From: Mya arenaria
Taxonomy: Eukaryota; Mollusca; Bivalvia; Myida; Myidae
DNA: 64,000 bases
Assembly (NCBI RefSeq): GCF_026914265.1
Contig: NC_069129.1
Location: forward strand, 17,097,945 to 17,161,944
Direction of reading: 5' to 3'
This document shows, one piece after another, positions 34,310 to 46,680 of this stretch. A program made the position numbers and the translations under genes. The notes under the pieces are model-generated. The model was not told where the DNA came from and searched no databases. It saw only the letters and a list, made by a program, of their open reading frames with translations. Within the stretch, counting starts at the first letter, position 1. Every line of letters starts with the position of its first letter.

Positions 34310-36020
34310 TTGCTTAAACATGAATTTGAGTGTACGTCAGTAACCCGTTGGAATCTCATATCTAGACATATATAGGAATCATTTTTCATTGCTATATTAT
34401 TGCAAAATGTTTGAAGAAAATATTGTTTAATTTATGTAAAACACATGTTTACTAAAATGTGATATTGATATTTAAAAATTCTGTTAAAGTCAGTATGACT
34501 ATATATATTATTTAACGCATTTTCGTATGGTATTATGTGTTTCCACGTTTGTCTAGTTTAGTTCAGGTCAGGTCTAGTTACTGGACCACTTTACCAGCAC
34601 CAAACAAGTTTAAGTCGAAACCTGAGCAGTTACAAATACGATATGAAATATCATTGGTTCATAAATCATTAAATTATAAGGCAATAGTTTATTTTATAAG
34701 ATATTAACGATCGAACAATCTAAAGAAAATAATAGTGTATTGATTTATTTATGTGGAAACAAATATCATCAGTAAATTTATTCAGAACATGAAACATACT
34801 TTATATGTATATCATTCATATGAAACATGATCCCGAGTAGTTAAAAAAGCGGCATTGGATGGGATGCATGTTCATACATCGTAATATTTCGTATGCAAAA
34901 ATTGTTTATTTACGTAAAAGAAAGCAATCTCTATACTAAAGGACTGGCGTATGACTTGACCGGCTGAGACATCATCAAGATTTTAGTTCGAAGTTGCCAC
35001 AATTCCAGTCGCAACTACATATCAGAAGTATTTAAAAACTGTTCTAGTAAGGTACAAGGAAATACGCGAAACTGTAGCTCTTTTTCAACAGACCAGTGCC
35101 TGGTGTAAAGTGGCTGCCTAATGTAAAGTACCGACACATGTGAAGCAGTTTTCCTTAATTTTAATAAAACTGAGCAAATGTCAAGGTATCATTTAATTGC
35201 AAGTGTCAGGCAAGTAAGCTGCTGGTATCAATTGTTAACGTTCTTTCGGTATGACGCGTTGGGGGATCATGAATCTTCGACCTTCAGCAGTCGAAGAGGT
35301 ACTGAGCTATCGGGGTGGTAACAGACGCCAACACAAGAATGGCCAAGCCTGTGTATTTAATGATTTATCCCACTAATACAAATTAAGGCGGAGAAAATAT
35401 TTTTGAGTTTTTTCTTAACGATTTCCTTTCCACAGCTATTTGATTTTTGCATGCAGCCCCATGTAGTGATCCTTTACCAAGATTATTCGAAGTATTGCCC
35501 TGTGGTCAAAAGCGACCTTGCCCCAGGGTGTCAGGATGTTTATATATAATTCAGTATTATCTTTAAATCTACTTTTCTGAAACAGCAAATCCCTGACCTA
35601 TGATATTTCGTGTATACTCTCATGAAGATGCCATTTACCAAGATTGTTCAAGTTATGTTCCTGGGATTGAATCATGCCTCGCTCCCAATATATATATGCG
35701 AAAAACTACCTGTAGAAACAAGTTCAGTAGCAAAAAGTTTAAACATAAACCGGTTTAATGGCACTGGGTTAACACCAAAGACATAGAACATAAAAACAAA
35801 AATCACAACAAGAAACATGGAAGAACAGCACAAAACTCCTCAAACAGCACATGTCCAAGGTTCTATATACACTTACATAGTAAAAGCTTTGAAAATCTTT
35901 TTTTCTGAAACCGAAATACTTTTGATAATAGAATGTACATTTAGACTCATGAAATGGCTATTTACCAAGATTTTTCAAATCAAGTCCAAAGGGGTCTTTG
36001 TTTTTTTAATGTTTAAATAG
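34310..36020 (+). repeat. dispersed repeat tract B, copy 2
   Basis: This is the full-length counterpart of 2800-4480, including the same SINE. The two tracts are 31.5 kb apart and in the same orientation. Confidence 0.8.
35047..35310 (-). mobile_element. tRNA-derived SINE (type I), duplicated copy
   Basis: It is the same insertion as 3527-3790 carried along in tract B. The minus-strand head is at about 35285-35310. Confidence 0.7.
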
Positions 36021-36029
36021 CAAAAAAAC

Positions 36030-36480
36030 TAAACAACTCGTCGTAGTGTCTTACTAAATGTAAACATATTATTGAGCTCAGTGCTTTGATATATGAATGT
36101 GTTGTGAGATCTGTAAAACTAATTAACTATCAATAACAAACATAATTTATAATGCTCATTTTTTTTAAAGATATACTACTTGTACTTTGGGAATATCAGA
36201 CGTGTAAAATAATGGTATAAGTCTGTATTTACGACGTAAGAGGGTACATCCCCCTCCACATATTAACAAGGATTTTAGCATTGGCCATGCACCCCACACG
36301 CATTTTCGGTGCTTCTGCCGTTTACGGTTCTCCTGTTCGAACCACCCCCATTCGACAGTGATCCTTTGTGGTGTGAGTCATTTATGGGGGTTTTCAATGC
36401 CTATCACACAGTTGTCAACTAACCCCTAAATAAAGATCTTATTCATCAGTGCATTCAGCACTTTGATTTTCTATATGTCA
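36030..36480 (+). repeat. dispersed repeat tract C, copy 2
   Basis: It is the counterpart of 28600-28990. It is extended leftward by aactcgtcgtagtgtcttac, which also occurs at about 27615. It directly abuts tract B copy 2, whereas copy 1 of each lies far apart. Confidence 0.7.
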
Positions 36481-36515
36481 GAAAACCGGTACAATTATGT
36501 GTTGTTGCATTTTAC

Positions 36516-37095
36516 CACAGGCATCTGAATCATTGTTTGTCACTAAAATGTTGTTTAAACCCATTTTGGGTCCAAACAATGAGATAAACAACACATCTGA
36601 AGATATTTAGTGTCTTTGATATACAAAAAAGAAACAAGGTATGTAACTCAAACTTACCCGATTTCACGGTAGAGTCCAGTTTTATGCAAATTTCTTAACC
36701 AACATAAAACAATCCATTTTTAAATAAGTGACATGGAAAGAAGAGTCAATTACCTTTAAAATGGTGTGCGATATGTTGGTATAACTATATTGTCTTAAGA
36801 CAAACAAGCATAATTCAATGTCCAATCCTCGTGTTTTTCTTTAGTCGGAAAGAGTACAGCAAATTCAGATCGTCAATTTTCCCCGTGTAAACAGTGCTAA
36901 AAACAGACCTATTGAAGTTATTTTATGCTTCAGTGTACAGATAAATTAATTAATTAAGTTTGAGTTACATACCTTGTTTCTTTTTTGTATATCAAAGACA
37001 CTAAATATCTTCAGATGTGTTGTTTATCTCATTGTATGTACCCAAAATGGTTTTAAACAACATTTTAGTGACAAACAATGATTCAGATGCCTGTG
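36516..37095. mobile_element. foldback transposon, deleted copy, 8-bp target duplication
   Basis: This is the same family as 24490-25709, with identical CACAGGCATCTG ends. The left arm is long (to about 36955) and the right arm short (about 145 bp), so most of one arm and the centre are gone. cattttac at 36508-36515 and 37096-37103 is a perfect 8-bp target duplication. It lies about 700 bp upstream of the UNC93-like start codon. Confidence 0.9.
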
Positions 37096-37103
37096 CATTT
37101 TAC

Positions 37104-37379
37104 TTTGTCATTTCTAAACGCATTTTAAAAGGTGCAAACGTAATCTATCAAGTTGAACTCATTTTTTTTTTTTGGGGGGGGGGGGGACTTATGTTTACTA
37201 AAACGATTGTGTTGCTATTTCAATTGATATGAGTGAAAATCATTTGCTAGTTTACTATAGTCAAACTAACAATGCAATATGCTTCGTGGTAATTGCTAAA
37301 AAGGTCCACTTTAAGCAATTCACCTTGTTCCATTTCAATTGATTCATGGCCGTTAAGTCGATCACCCGCTTCATTGTGA
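37104..37379. other. short gap before the UNC93-like upstream region
   Basis: It holds a T-run followed by a G-run at about 37165-37186. No gene was recognised. Confidence 0.4.
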
Positions 37380-37792
37380 GTAGGAAGAATTTTCCAATAT
37401 AGCCGGTTTCAACAAGTTAGATGCTTAGCCGGTTTCAACCTGTTTTTGGCATAGGCGAACGAGCGTTGTATTTCCTATTCCTATCACACAAGATTTATAT
37501 GAAGAGGAAGATCTCGAATTTCAGTGCAAGCTTGCTTAAAAGATACTTGGAACGACCTTCCTACGTCGATATCAATCCTAAGCTATCTGATGTTCTGAAA
37601 TCCATTTTCTTGGTTTTCTCTGAAGTGATCGTGAGCATTACTGTATATCTTAAACACTCGTTCGGAGAAGGAAGTTAACAACTGTTGTGCTGAAATCATA
37701 TGTTAATTGAAAGTGATGACATTGAACATAATAATTCACAAACACTGAGGCTTTTTGTTCATACGTACAGTTGAAGTAGTACCCAGAACACA
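37380..37792 (+). promoter_or_regulatory. upstream/5' UTR region of UNC93-like gene 1, copied upstream of gene 2
   Basis: Segments here (ccggtttcaac, gaggaagatc, aacgacctt-ctacgtc-atatcgat, ctgttgtgctgaaat, cagttgaag-agta-cagaa) reappear in order at 58960-59522, immediately before the start codon of the second UNC93-like gene. The duplication therefore included the promoter or 5' UTR. No TATA box can be assigned with confidence. Confidence 0.6.
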
Positions 37793-40700
37793 ATGACGGA
37801 TTTATGGGATACAGACAAAGGTTAGTAATGAACCTGTACCTAGGTCACATAGGTGAGAAGCAAATGTGTTAGCCACTGCACTAACTTTGCAACCAAAATC
37901 GTAGTTCGTATCTTGTAGCCAGATATGTTTTGTTTAGTTTGTCAACGTTTTATGTTGAAGCTACTCATGTTATGATGAATAAAATTACTAGTGTAAGGTT
38001 ATGATCGGAAATCCGTAACGCCGATGTCCGCTTATAATACGTTGTAAGTTCGACGGTAATGGTGTGAGTATGTTGTTATTGTCTATCTTTTGCGCATTGA
38101 ATAGACAAATGTTTAAAAATTATGCCAATTAAAAAGACAAAAGTGCGACGGTAAATGATTATGTTACGTTAACAATGTATGCTTCCTTTCAGCAATGTCA
38201 GTTGAAGCCCCGCTGCCAGAAAATCCAATTGAATATATTGCAAAGACAGTATTTACTCAACTGAATTTAAGAATGGATAGTCAGCCGCATCCATGGTCAG
38301 AACAGACCAGCCAAGGAAGTACATCCGATGCTGAAAGCTATTGCAGTGAAACACCACTTCTGGAGAAAGCTGAACAGACACACACTGTTGAACACGGGCA
38401 AAATATGCAAGAAACGACACAAAAGCCCACAGTTGATACCTGTACAATCAATGCGTTTGATCAAAACTCTTGCTCGGTTGATGCAGATTTACTTGATATT
38501 GCAGGCTCGGCTTTGACTTTGAATTTTACAGACGTCAATGAGATTGTTCAAATGGCAGTCGTTCCACCACCGCAGATATACGGAAGCGGTTGGGAGTTTG
38601 GAAGTATGTGCAGTATCAACCTGCATTCGGTTCAAGACGGTGGGGTTCGCAGTACATGTAACACGTTGGCAAAACACGATGATATTCAGGGTCTCCAAGA
38701 ACGGCTGCTATCAAGAATATTTGCTGAAAAAATATCCAAATCCGAGTTTGGTTCTGGTTTTATAGGTAAGGAGTTGAATGTCCAATCGCTTGAAAAACTT
38801 CAATCTATCAGCAAATACGACTCTCCTCAAAAGACAAGAAGTATGAGAAATGTGATCATAGTGTGCGTAAGTAATATGTTTTTGTACTCGACTGTTTTTG
38901 GACTAAGAAATTTGCAAAGTAGCATCAATACCGAGGCCGGTGTTGGGGTTCTGTCGCTTGCTGTTTTCTTTTCAACGTTCATGATCGGGAGTTTTGTCAC
39001 TCCGTTTATCGTCCGAAGGTTTCCCCCAAGGACCTGTCTTTGCTGGAGTGCGTGTGCATATGTCTTCAATATTGTTGCAAACTACTACCCCAAAGTGTAC
39101 ACACTAGTTCCAAGCGCTGCTCTTCATGGATTTGCTGCCGCTGTGTTCTTAAACGCTATTAGCACTTACATTACCGAGGTTGGATTATTTGAAGCCACAA
39201 TGAAAAGGAAGTCGCTTGAGACTTATATAAGTCGCTATTTTGGCATACTTTCTCTCAGCACCCAGTTTGCAATGGTCGTCGGAAATCTGGTATCCTCCCT
39301 TATATTTATGAGTGCTGGAACAAAAATGGAACTGCACAAACAGTTCTACAATGGGAACCAAACCAGTGCAAGTTATCTAGTGGACATTTACCAAGATGGA
39401 AACGCTACTTTCAAAACAAATAACACTGACGTTGTGGTGGCAGTTCCAGCCACATGTGGTAGTAGATGCTTGATAGAGAGTGACGTCACCGAACATCCCG
39501 CGTTTGACAATCGGGATATGCTTTTCCTTATAGGAACGTATACTGCATGTGGGATCATTTCCATTCTTGTTATATACTGTTTGTTAGACAAGGTACCAGA
39601 CTTTAGCCCGAAAACGTTTACTTGCCGTGACCTTGGAAAAGGATGCGTGGAATATTTCCAGATTCTCATTGACAGGAAATTTGGCCTCGCCGTACCGCTG
39701 TGTCTTTATACTGTCCTGAGCAGTGGCTTTGTCGTCGCCGACATATTGCAGGTATATGTATGCGCTTTACCTTCTTAGTAAAGATTTATTCTAAAGGCAT
39801 GACTTTGAAATAACTTACAAAAAAAACCTCGTCATTTCAAATGTTAACATGATCAAGAAGGGTGCTCAATACTTGACATTGGTCTTAAAATATCAGTATG
39901 GTCATTTATATCGCTATGTTTTAGAGCTACATCACCTGTCCGCTCGGTGTTCAGATGGTCGGCTATTCCATGATCTGTTATGGGGTGTGCGGGTCGCTGA
40001 GTTCTGTTGCAGTTGCCAAGGTTACACGTCTGACCGGAAGAATGCCAATTGTTCTCTTAGGTAGTTCATCTAGATTATAACTTTTTGTACTACCATATTT
40101 ACTGATTACAACGATTGAATGTAATGGACTAAACTAAAGTGTTTTTTTCACCATAGATTATTCGTGTTTCTCTTACATTTACCATCTAAGGGGGCTCGAT
40201 TCAGCCACCTTCATAGTACTTTACAATACTGAGTAAAATAAAATGGAAACTCCTGGGATTTTGTCTCCCAGTTATTGTGCTAATTCTCAACTTCTGTTTC
40301 AGTGGTTTAGTTTACTTTATAGTGAACCATTCCACGGATGTCACCTGGAACTGTTTCCGCGCCAAATGAAAAGTGGGATGTAACATCTTCTTGTTAATTA
40401 GGAGGTAAAATAATCTTTAAAAAAACAGAATGAGGAATTCTTAAAGATTGTTTAACTGTGAATTAAGGCTAATTTAAAGCAAATATTATTTGCCTTATCC
40501 AAGGTAAGTAAATTCGGTTATTTACCGAACTACAATGATTGGTAGATAGCGTTTTCCTCCTGCGTCTACGGGGAATAAGGGGTATCGTCAAAATCGAAAT
40601 AGATCATAGACCAATAAAAAACTAATAATCAATTCATCAAAAATGATAAGGTCATTTCATTCAACAAGAGCATTTTTCAACCTGATGCCATCAGCAAAGT

Positions 40701-42037
40701 ATTGTCCTTTTTGAACTTCAGAATGTATTGTTCATTGGTTTTGATGTACTGCTCATCAAAGTTAACTCGATATAATTATTGTTCACCAGGCCGGACAAAC
40801 AGATTTCCTCTGGGTACTCCGGTTTCCATTACAAGACAAGAGCACAGTCTCGCGTATATTTATTCATATTTTAATAAATTCAATTAAGAAATCGCCACAA
40901 TGCAAAAGTGAGTGTGAAGTACAAATTATAGTCTGGTTGCATGTCTTCAATCGTTCTCAAACATTGTTTTCATTCGTTCAAATATATTTAATTGTTTTTA
41001 ACAGCTTTTCAAATTTACAATCAGCAAATCTGTGATTGTCTTCGTTAAATTAGCTCACCTCCTTATGTTGCGAAGGAATTATGTTTATCTCTTGGAAATG
41101 ACTGAACCTCAAAACTAAATACAAATGAAACTTTAAAAACAAACTTCCAATCCCAATTTGTTATAATAATGGAAGATCATATGCTATGGCAAGTTTCTTA
41201 AAACTCAAGTGTTAAGATACCAGATCACAAGTTCAACTAGTTCTCTATAGCGCCTATGTCAAGGTTTAGTAGACACAAACTTGTTTACAGAACAGCGTCT
41301 CGCAACTTTTGGAATGCAAGGTCAAATCATTACGAGTCGAATAGGACAGGTAAGACGAGAGTGAGTAAGCTAATATGATATAAAATAATAATCGGCATCA
41401 GGTATGTAAGGGCGCTCAAGAAAACTTCTGTACTTTCAGCTGCCGCCTTAAACTTGGCCTGTCTCATCGGCATGATGTACTGGGAACCGACTGAGGTGGA
41501 CCAGCCGTGGCTTTTGGCGTTGTTGGGTGTCTGGGGGTTCGCCGATGGCATATGGCAGTCACAGACTAACAGTATGCACCATTGATTTATTTCAATACTA
41601 TTAACCCAATACTACTAGTATAATGTATAAAGAAAGGGCTTGAATTTCATTTGTTAACGTGTGATGAAATAGAAACAGTGGTAATAAAACATTGCCATTT
41701 GATTTATTTGCAGTTGATTAATCATCTTCAGAGTAAGCAATGTTTGAGTCTTTCTCTGGTTATTTTTCATTTGCCACATTTTTGTTCCTTTTCATTAGGC
41801 CTCATTTCGACAGTCTTCGCTGACCGCTATGAAGAGGCGTTTGGAAGTTGTAGGGTTCTGCAAGGAGTGGCTGGAATAGCCGTTTTCCTCATGTCTAGCT
41901 CGCTTTGTATGACGTCCAAGATACTCTTCATCGTCGGCTCATGCGTAGTCACAACAACCTGCTATATTGTGCTTGAAATAGCTGAAATGAAATCCATGAA
42001 ACTAGCAATGTCTACTTTACAAGTCGAAGTTAACTGA
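37793..42037 (+). CDS. UNC93-like multi-pass membrane protein, gene 1 (five exons, 697 aa)
   Basis: The exons are 37793-37820, 38193-39751, 39925-40060, 41440-41571 and 41799-42037. All junctions are GT/AG and in phase. Exon 1 encodes only MTDLWDTDK. Residues 1-228 form a long polar, probably cytosolic tail with a SETPLLEK di-leucine-like motif. The major-facilitator-type UNC93 fold follows, with family signatures GLRNLQSSIN and ANYYPKVYTLVPSAALHGFAAA, then CPLGVQMVGYSMICYG, and WGFADGIWQSQTN near the C terminus. A loop at about 385-450 has three N-glycosylation sequons (NQT, NAT, NNT), so it probably faces outside or the lumen. UNC93 relatives regulate K2P channels (worm unc-93) or escort Toll-like receptors (UNC93B1). 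Which role applies here is unknown. The protein is longer than UNC93A (about 460 aa) because of the N-terminal tail. A paralogue starts at 59523. Confidence 0.92.
40061..41439 (+). other. intron 3 of UNC93-like gene 1
   Basis: This 1.38-kb intron contains a type II SINE body fragment at 40787-40860 on the + strand (ccggacaaac, tctgggtactccggtttcc). No other feature is recognised. The open frames inside it are chance. Confidence 0.6.
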
Positions 42038-42950
42038 TTGATAGTCTTAACCGATGATTAACTTTAAAGCATTCTGTTTCTTTCCCAGTTTTATTCAGTA
42101 AAGGTTTCATTGTACCTCATCTGTATAATCATCTCAAATAATTATACATGTGAAAATGTAGATATACTGCTTCTTTTTGAAGTGTGTTTTAAGTTGTTGT
42201 TTTTTAAATATTCATATTTACAAGACCTTTTGAGTCTTACATCAGGCTTTATGTGCCTCATTTTAACCTCGATGAGTTGTTCGTACATGTATATTTTGTT
42301 TATGATTTGTCAATGTTTTGTATAATGTTATAACGATATCAAATTCGACGTTCTGCTGCTTAGAATTCGGATCAATCTAATTCATTTATTTTAGTACTGC
42401 TTTGTACAGTGTTACAAGACGTTGATCGATCGTCCGATATTGGGGTTTCTATATAGTTGAAAGAATACAGAACTGGTTTGTTCTGGATCCATTGAGATTG
42501 GCAGATGATATTTTAGCGTTCAGCCTTTCCTGGTTATCATGACAAAAACATTTACACTTTGTTTAAAAGTTATAGCGTCTTAATAGACCGTTTTACCTCA
42601 AATTATAACCTTGACAATTATTTGGCCTGTATCTCGCAAGTCATATCTGCACTTTAAGTGCATATATTTATGTTGTTGCTTTTTTCATTCCATACGTCAC
42701 ATGACAATGGCAAACAAACAACTATATGTAAAAACAAATATTGACATTTTTATGCGTGTTTTAAATGCTCATCATATCATTGCGAACATTTAACCATCGA
42801 GTTATAGCATACCAGAAATAATTACTTGTGGTTTATGTTTTAAAACATTAACCATTGGTTTATAACCAAAGGTTTGTTGATATGTCATGCATACATGTTG
42901 TAATCAATCTTAACTTCATTGATTCAATAAATGCAGATTTAGTGTATTTG
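42038..42950 (+). other. probable 3' UTR of UNC93-like gene 1
   Basis: AT-rich non-coding sequence follows the stop codon. The first good poly(A) signal seen is aataaa at 42926-42931, which would give a 3' UTR of about 0.9 kb. This is inference without transcript data. Confidence 0.45.
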
Positions 42951-43319
42951 TTTTATTTTCTTCTTGGACGCTTTGAGTTATTCATTTAGGCCAAACAATT
43001 AATTTGGTGCCGATATAACTTCCAAAAACGGTAAACGGTCGGGATCTTTTTCTTCCTTTTTTTGAGTAATTTAAAGTTGTTTCTAAATATCATTTTTTTA
43101 CACTGGAATCGTGACGAACAGACCGGATATTAATGATGGGCCCAGGATTTGGAGGCAAACGACCAAAATTCAAACATATTTATTGATGAACCAAAGCATA
43201 CACATTTTCTTGTAACATGATATATTAAATCAACATGTTTGATAACATGACATAAGAACACTTTAAACGAGAGAAAAATAAATAGATGGAGTATAAATGT
43301 GTAAAAATAATAAAAACAA
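42951..43319. other. gene-free spacer
   Basis: Nothing recognised. Confidence 0.45.
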
Positions 43320-44560
43320 TAATAAAGTATTTTCTTTCATGCTTTACGAGGAAATATGGGGTTTAACAGTGAAATAACAACGGTGAAAATATCAATTTGA
43401 TATTTTCACTGCAAAATAAGGAGTGAAAATATCAACTTTCAGAACTACTTTTAAATTCCTTTGTAGTAACTTACCTTGATCAAAACAGAACACTGGACTT
43501 TGAACCAGTAAATGTTGTCAACAAAATGTTTTAAAATTAAAGAAATGTTTTATAAATTTGAATAGATATATATTTGGAAATTAACAACTTACCGTTTATT
43601 ACCGGTTATCCCGTTTTTCAAACATTTTCCTGATCTTTGAAACGGAATGTTCGAACGTTTGCTTTCATACCAAACAAATTACAGACAAAAACAACTGTTC
43701 GAACATAAATAGTATTTTATATCATCGTTCAAATGTATTTTGAACTGTTTGCCGTTGTAGTACGTAAAATGAGCTTCCTGGAAAATTCACACAACAATTT
43801 ACAGATAATCCGATATTTTTTACCCCACCCACACCTCAAAATTTGTCAACAAACTAGCGTGGCATTCAGTCTTTATCTGGGAAACAAACCTGTTTTCAAG
43901 TGAAACAGACTGCTCTCTGACAGTAAGATGACTGAATATTAATTTACTATGAAACACATGCAGTCTTAAACTAAGAAGAATGTTTCAAATCCAATGAGTA
44001 TCCGCATTTGTTTTGCTAACACATTTGACCTTTCAAATTTTCATTCATTAAATAGCGGCGTAGTAATTTGGTTATTTGGTTATGTATTCATGCCCAACTT
44101 GAAATAAAAGTGTTTTCATTATTTTTGGAACATGCGTGCACTTATAAAACTTCATTGTTTACTGTTCATAAAAGCTTTGCACTAAAAAACTAGCGAATAA
44201 TAAGTTATAAGAATGAATAGCAGAAAACTATTTCTCAGCAAACTGAAAATAGAAAAGTTGACAGCTATAATTTGGCATGAGGGGCGCCCCACGGGTAGCG
44301 GCGTAAAAACCACCCTTTTCAAAAAGGCGATAATTCAGAAAAAAAATAAAAACTTAATAAAATTCCGAAAATAAGCATAAAAGAAACAGAAAATTTGTTT
44401 ATTTCAGTGTAAGATCGTTTTTAATTTCACTCGTGATCACAGAAAAACTACGTCTTCACTCGTGGCTTCGCCACTCGTGAAAATATGTTTTTCTATGACA
44501 CTCGTGAAATAAAATACGATCTTACACTGAAATATACAAATATCCTCTATTTATTGTTTC
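43320..44560 (+). repeat. composite dispersed repeat E, copy 2
   Basis: 43320-43930 matches 1930-2550, including the 27-nt palindrome at 43383-43409. 44390-44560 matches the hairpin-rich cactcgtggcttcgccactcgtg module at 2640-2780. About 460 bp of other sequence separates the modules here, so either copy 1 has lost it or copy 2 has gained it. Confidence 0.7.
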
Positions 44561-44989
44561 AAATAACCATAAAATAAATGCATTTTACACATACCATGTA
44601 TGCATATAATAAAAGTTACAAAGACAAGATGATGAATGACTGGTATGTTGTACATACAAAAAAAGCATGTATATGTATTGTTAGTTACAATATATTGTTG
44701 ATGATATTCGAAACGCATAACAAATGCTTCATGACTATATGTACATACAAATCTTTATTGCATCCATTGCATGAAAACCAAATTGATCATCACTAATACC
44801 ATTATTATTTTCGGCCTAAAAAAAGACTCGTTTATTAATGATACCAGTAAATATCTTTATAATTGACTTGCGAGCTATTGAATATGATCTGAAAGTCAAC
44901 GGTTCTGAAATTAACTATAAAAGGCGTTTTGCATGTTATAATTACACATCTGTATCACATATTTTATTGCTTAGATCTGTAAGATTACA
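44561..44989. other. gene-free spacer
   Basis: AT-rich, with no recognisable gene. Confidence 0.4.
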
Positions 44990-45370
44990 TAAGATCATGT
45001 ATAGCCGAGTCTTGGTAATCCGTTACGCTGATCCACCTGGGGCCCGTCCTTTACCTAGGTCTTCCTCACTCTGTCAATCGTTGCGCTGGCCCTCGTGTCC
45101 ATAGCGGTAGCTACGCCACGAACCCTTCTGCCGGTCCCTACGTCCTCAGGTCAACCACGTTGCTGGTCAGAATAGAATGGCCTTCCATCAATATATAGCC
45201 TATCGTACGAAATCCAGGCACGCTTACCATGGCGGTATACGATCTTCGGTGCGGCTATGTGCGGTAATCTCAATGCAAGAAGTTATCAGTATCATGCAGG
45301 ATTTCGCGTTGTCGTCGTACGAATTCATCGCGGTCCTAAAAGCTAAAGAACTTGAACAACTTCCATGAGT
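44990..45370 (+). pseudogene. unexplained coding-like patch, possible exon remnant
   Basis: This stretch is clearly richer in G+C than its flanks. From an acceptor-like cctag at about 45058, one frame reads a strongly hydrophobic run (VFLTLSIVALALVSIAVATP) typical of a membrane segment or signal anchor, then a proline-rich stretch. A second open stretch at 45177-45368 in another frame contains FIAVLKAKELEQLP. I do not recognise a family. It could be a decayed transporter gene between the two real ones, a single exon of an unseen gene, or chance. Confidence 0.25.
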
Positions 45371-46384
45371 ACGTGTTGTTCAGATAAAGATTGTTTATTC
45401 TATGAACGCGCTTAATTTACAAACGATCAGCAATGTCCTGTGCAACATTTAGGTTGCCTACTGTAATGTCGCATAATTGAGCTTCATTCTCAGCCGAATC
45501 ATCCTTTTCTTTCGAGATATTCCCGAATACATATGTACCCAGATACTGCTTATCGATTGCGACTAAACCTAAAACATTTCTTCCCTAGTTTGAATTCCAG
45601 CGTGACGAACTTTATCAAGCTATTGAGTCGTTATACTACAAAGCATTTACACGGTCCCCAACGGAAATCACATACGTCAACATTTTCTTTATATGTTCAT
45701 TGACTTTGTTTTAAGAAGCGTCAATGGTATCCAGACGCGTGTTGTCATTATTAAGTTTGCTGTCGATTCGACTGGTATGCGATGACGCGTCCCGTTAGAC
45801 CGGTTTGAATTTGTTTTCTTTTTGAACTCATTGTTTTATTTTTCTTGACTCGCATTTGGAACTCCTCGGCCATTTTTTTCCAAACAACCTCGGATGTATG
45901 CCGGTACATCAGTTGAAGTAGTTCGTAAATTTTTGAATTATATCATTTTTTAAATGTAGTGTTTTAGAGTCGTATTTATTGATCTAAGCTTAAATTGATT
46001 GCCATTGAAGTGTATTATTGCAAACATAATTAAGATTCCGAAGAGTTTAGTTATCAAGTTTAACTGCTAAATAAAATTACTACGCGATCTACTTGCAGCG
46101 GACTTAAACGTATCACTTTTTGAGTATGTAAACCGTCCAAATACATCCGAGGTTGTTTTCGATAAAATGGCAGAGGAGCTCCGAATGCTTGACTCGATGA
46201 GAAATATAAGTGTTGATACACCTGTAAGAACTGTTGTTCAACATTAAGCAAATCATGTTACGGGCAATTATAAACATTTCGAGGTGTACGAAAGCATGCT
46301 ACTGTTGTTGTCACCACATTTACTAGTTCGAGAAAGGGACAAATAGTGAATATTAACATTGCTCCTAGTTGGGGGTTAGGGGAA
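45371..46384. other. gene-free spacer
   Basis: No coding or repeat feature was recognised. A short inverted pair (acctcggatgtatg at 45889, catacatccgaggt-like at 46141) suggests an old inverted-repeat element spanning about 45860-46170. Confidence 0.4.
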
Positions 46385-46680
46385 TCCGCCTCGATAGCTC
46401 AGTGAGCGATCGCTTTGGGTGCGGATGGTCGGGGTCCAAACCCCGGCCGCGTCAAACCGAAAAACATTAAAATATGGTACCAGTAGCTTCATTGCCTAGC
46501 GCTCGGCACTTTAGGGGTAGTACTGAAAAATGGTGTACTCCGTACTGGTTCAACCCAGGTATAAGTTGTATTCCGTGTAACGGTGCTTTACACCGAGCAC
46601 GTTAAGGAACCAAGAGATCTCTTCGCAAATAAAATATGATTTCGCACCCGGATCTCTTGTATCCCACTCTGTTTCTTCAA
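46385..46680 (+). mobile_element. tRNA-derived SINE (type I), nearly full length
   Basis: The tRNA-like head at about 46390-46455 has gatagctcagtga (A-box) and ggggtccaaacccc (B-box arm). The body follows with gcgtcaaaccga, ggtaccagtagctt, tgcctagcgctcggca, ggtgctttacaccgagcacg and a 3' segment with gatctcttgtatccca. It is the clearest + strand member of the family and defines its layout. Confidence 0.75.

Noticed and set aside
38253-39669. Several 62-93 codon frames overlapping the large UNC93-like exon
   Set aside because: They are other-frame shadows of exon 2, which has clear protein family matches in the main frame.
44578-44796. 72-codon gene on the + strand
   Set aside because: AT-rich low-complexity composition, no domain, no splice context and no similarity to the neighbouring genes.
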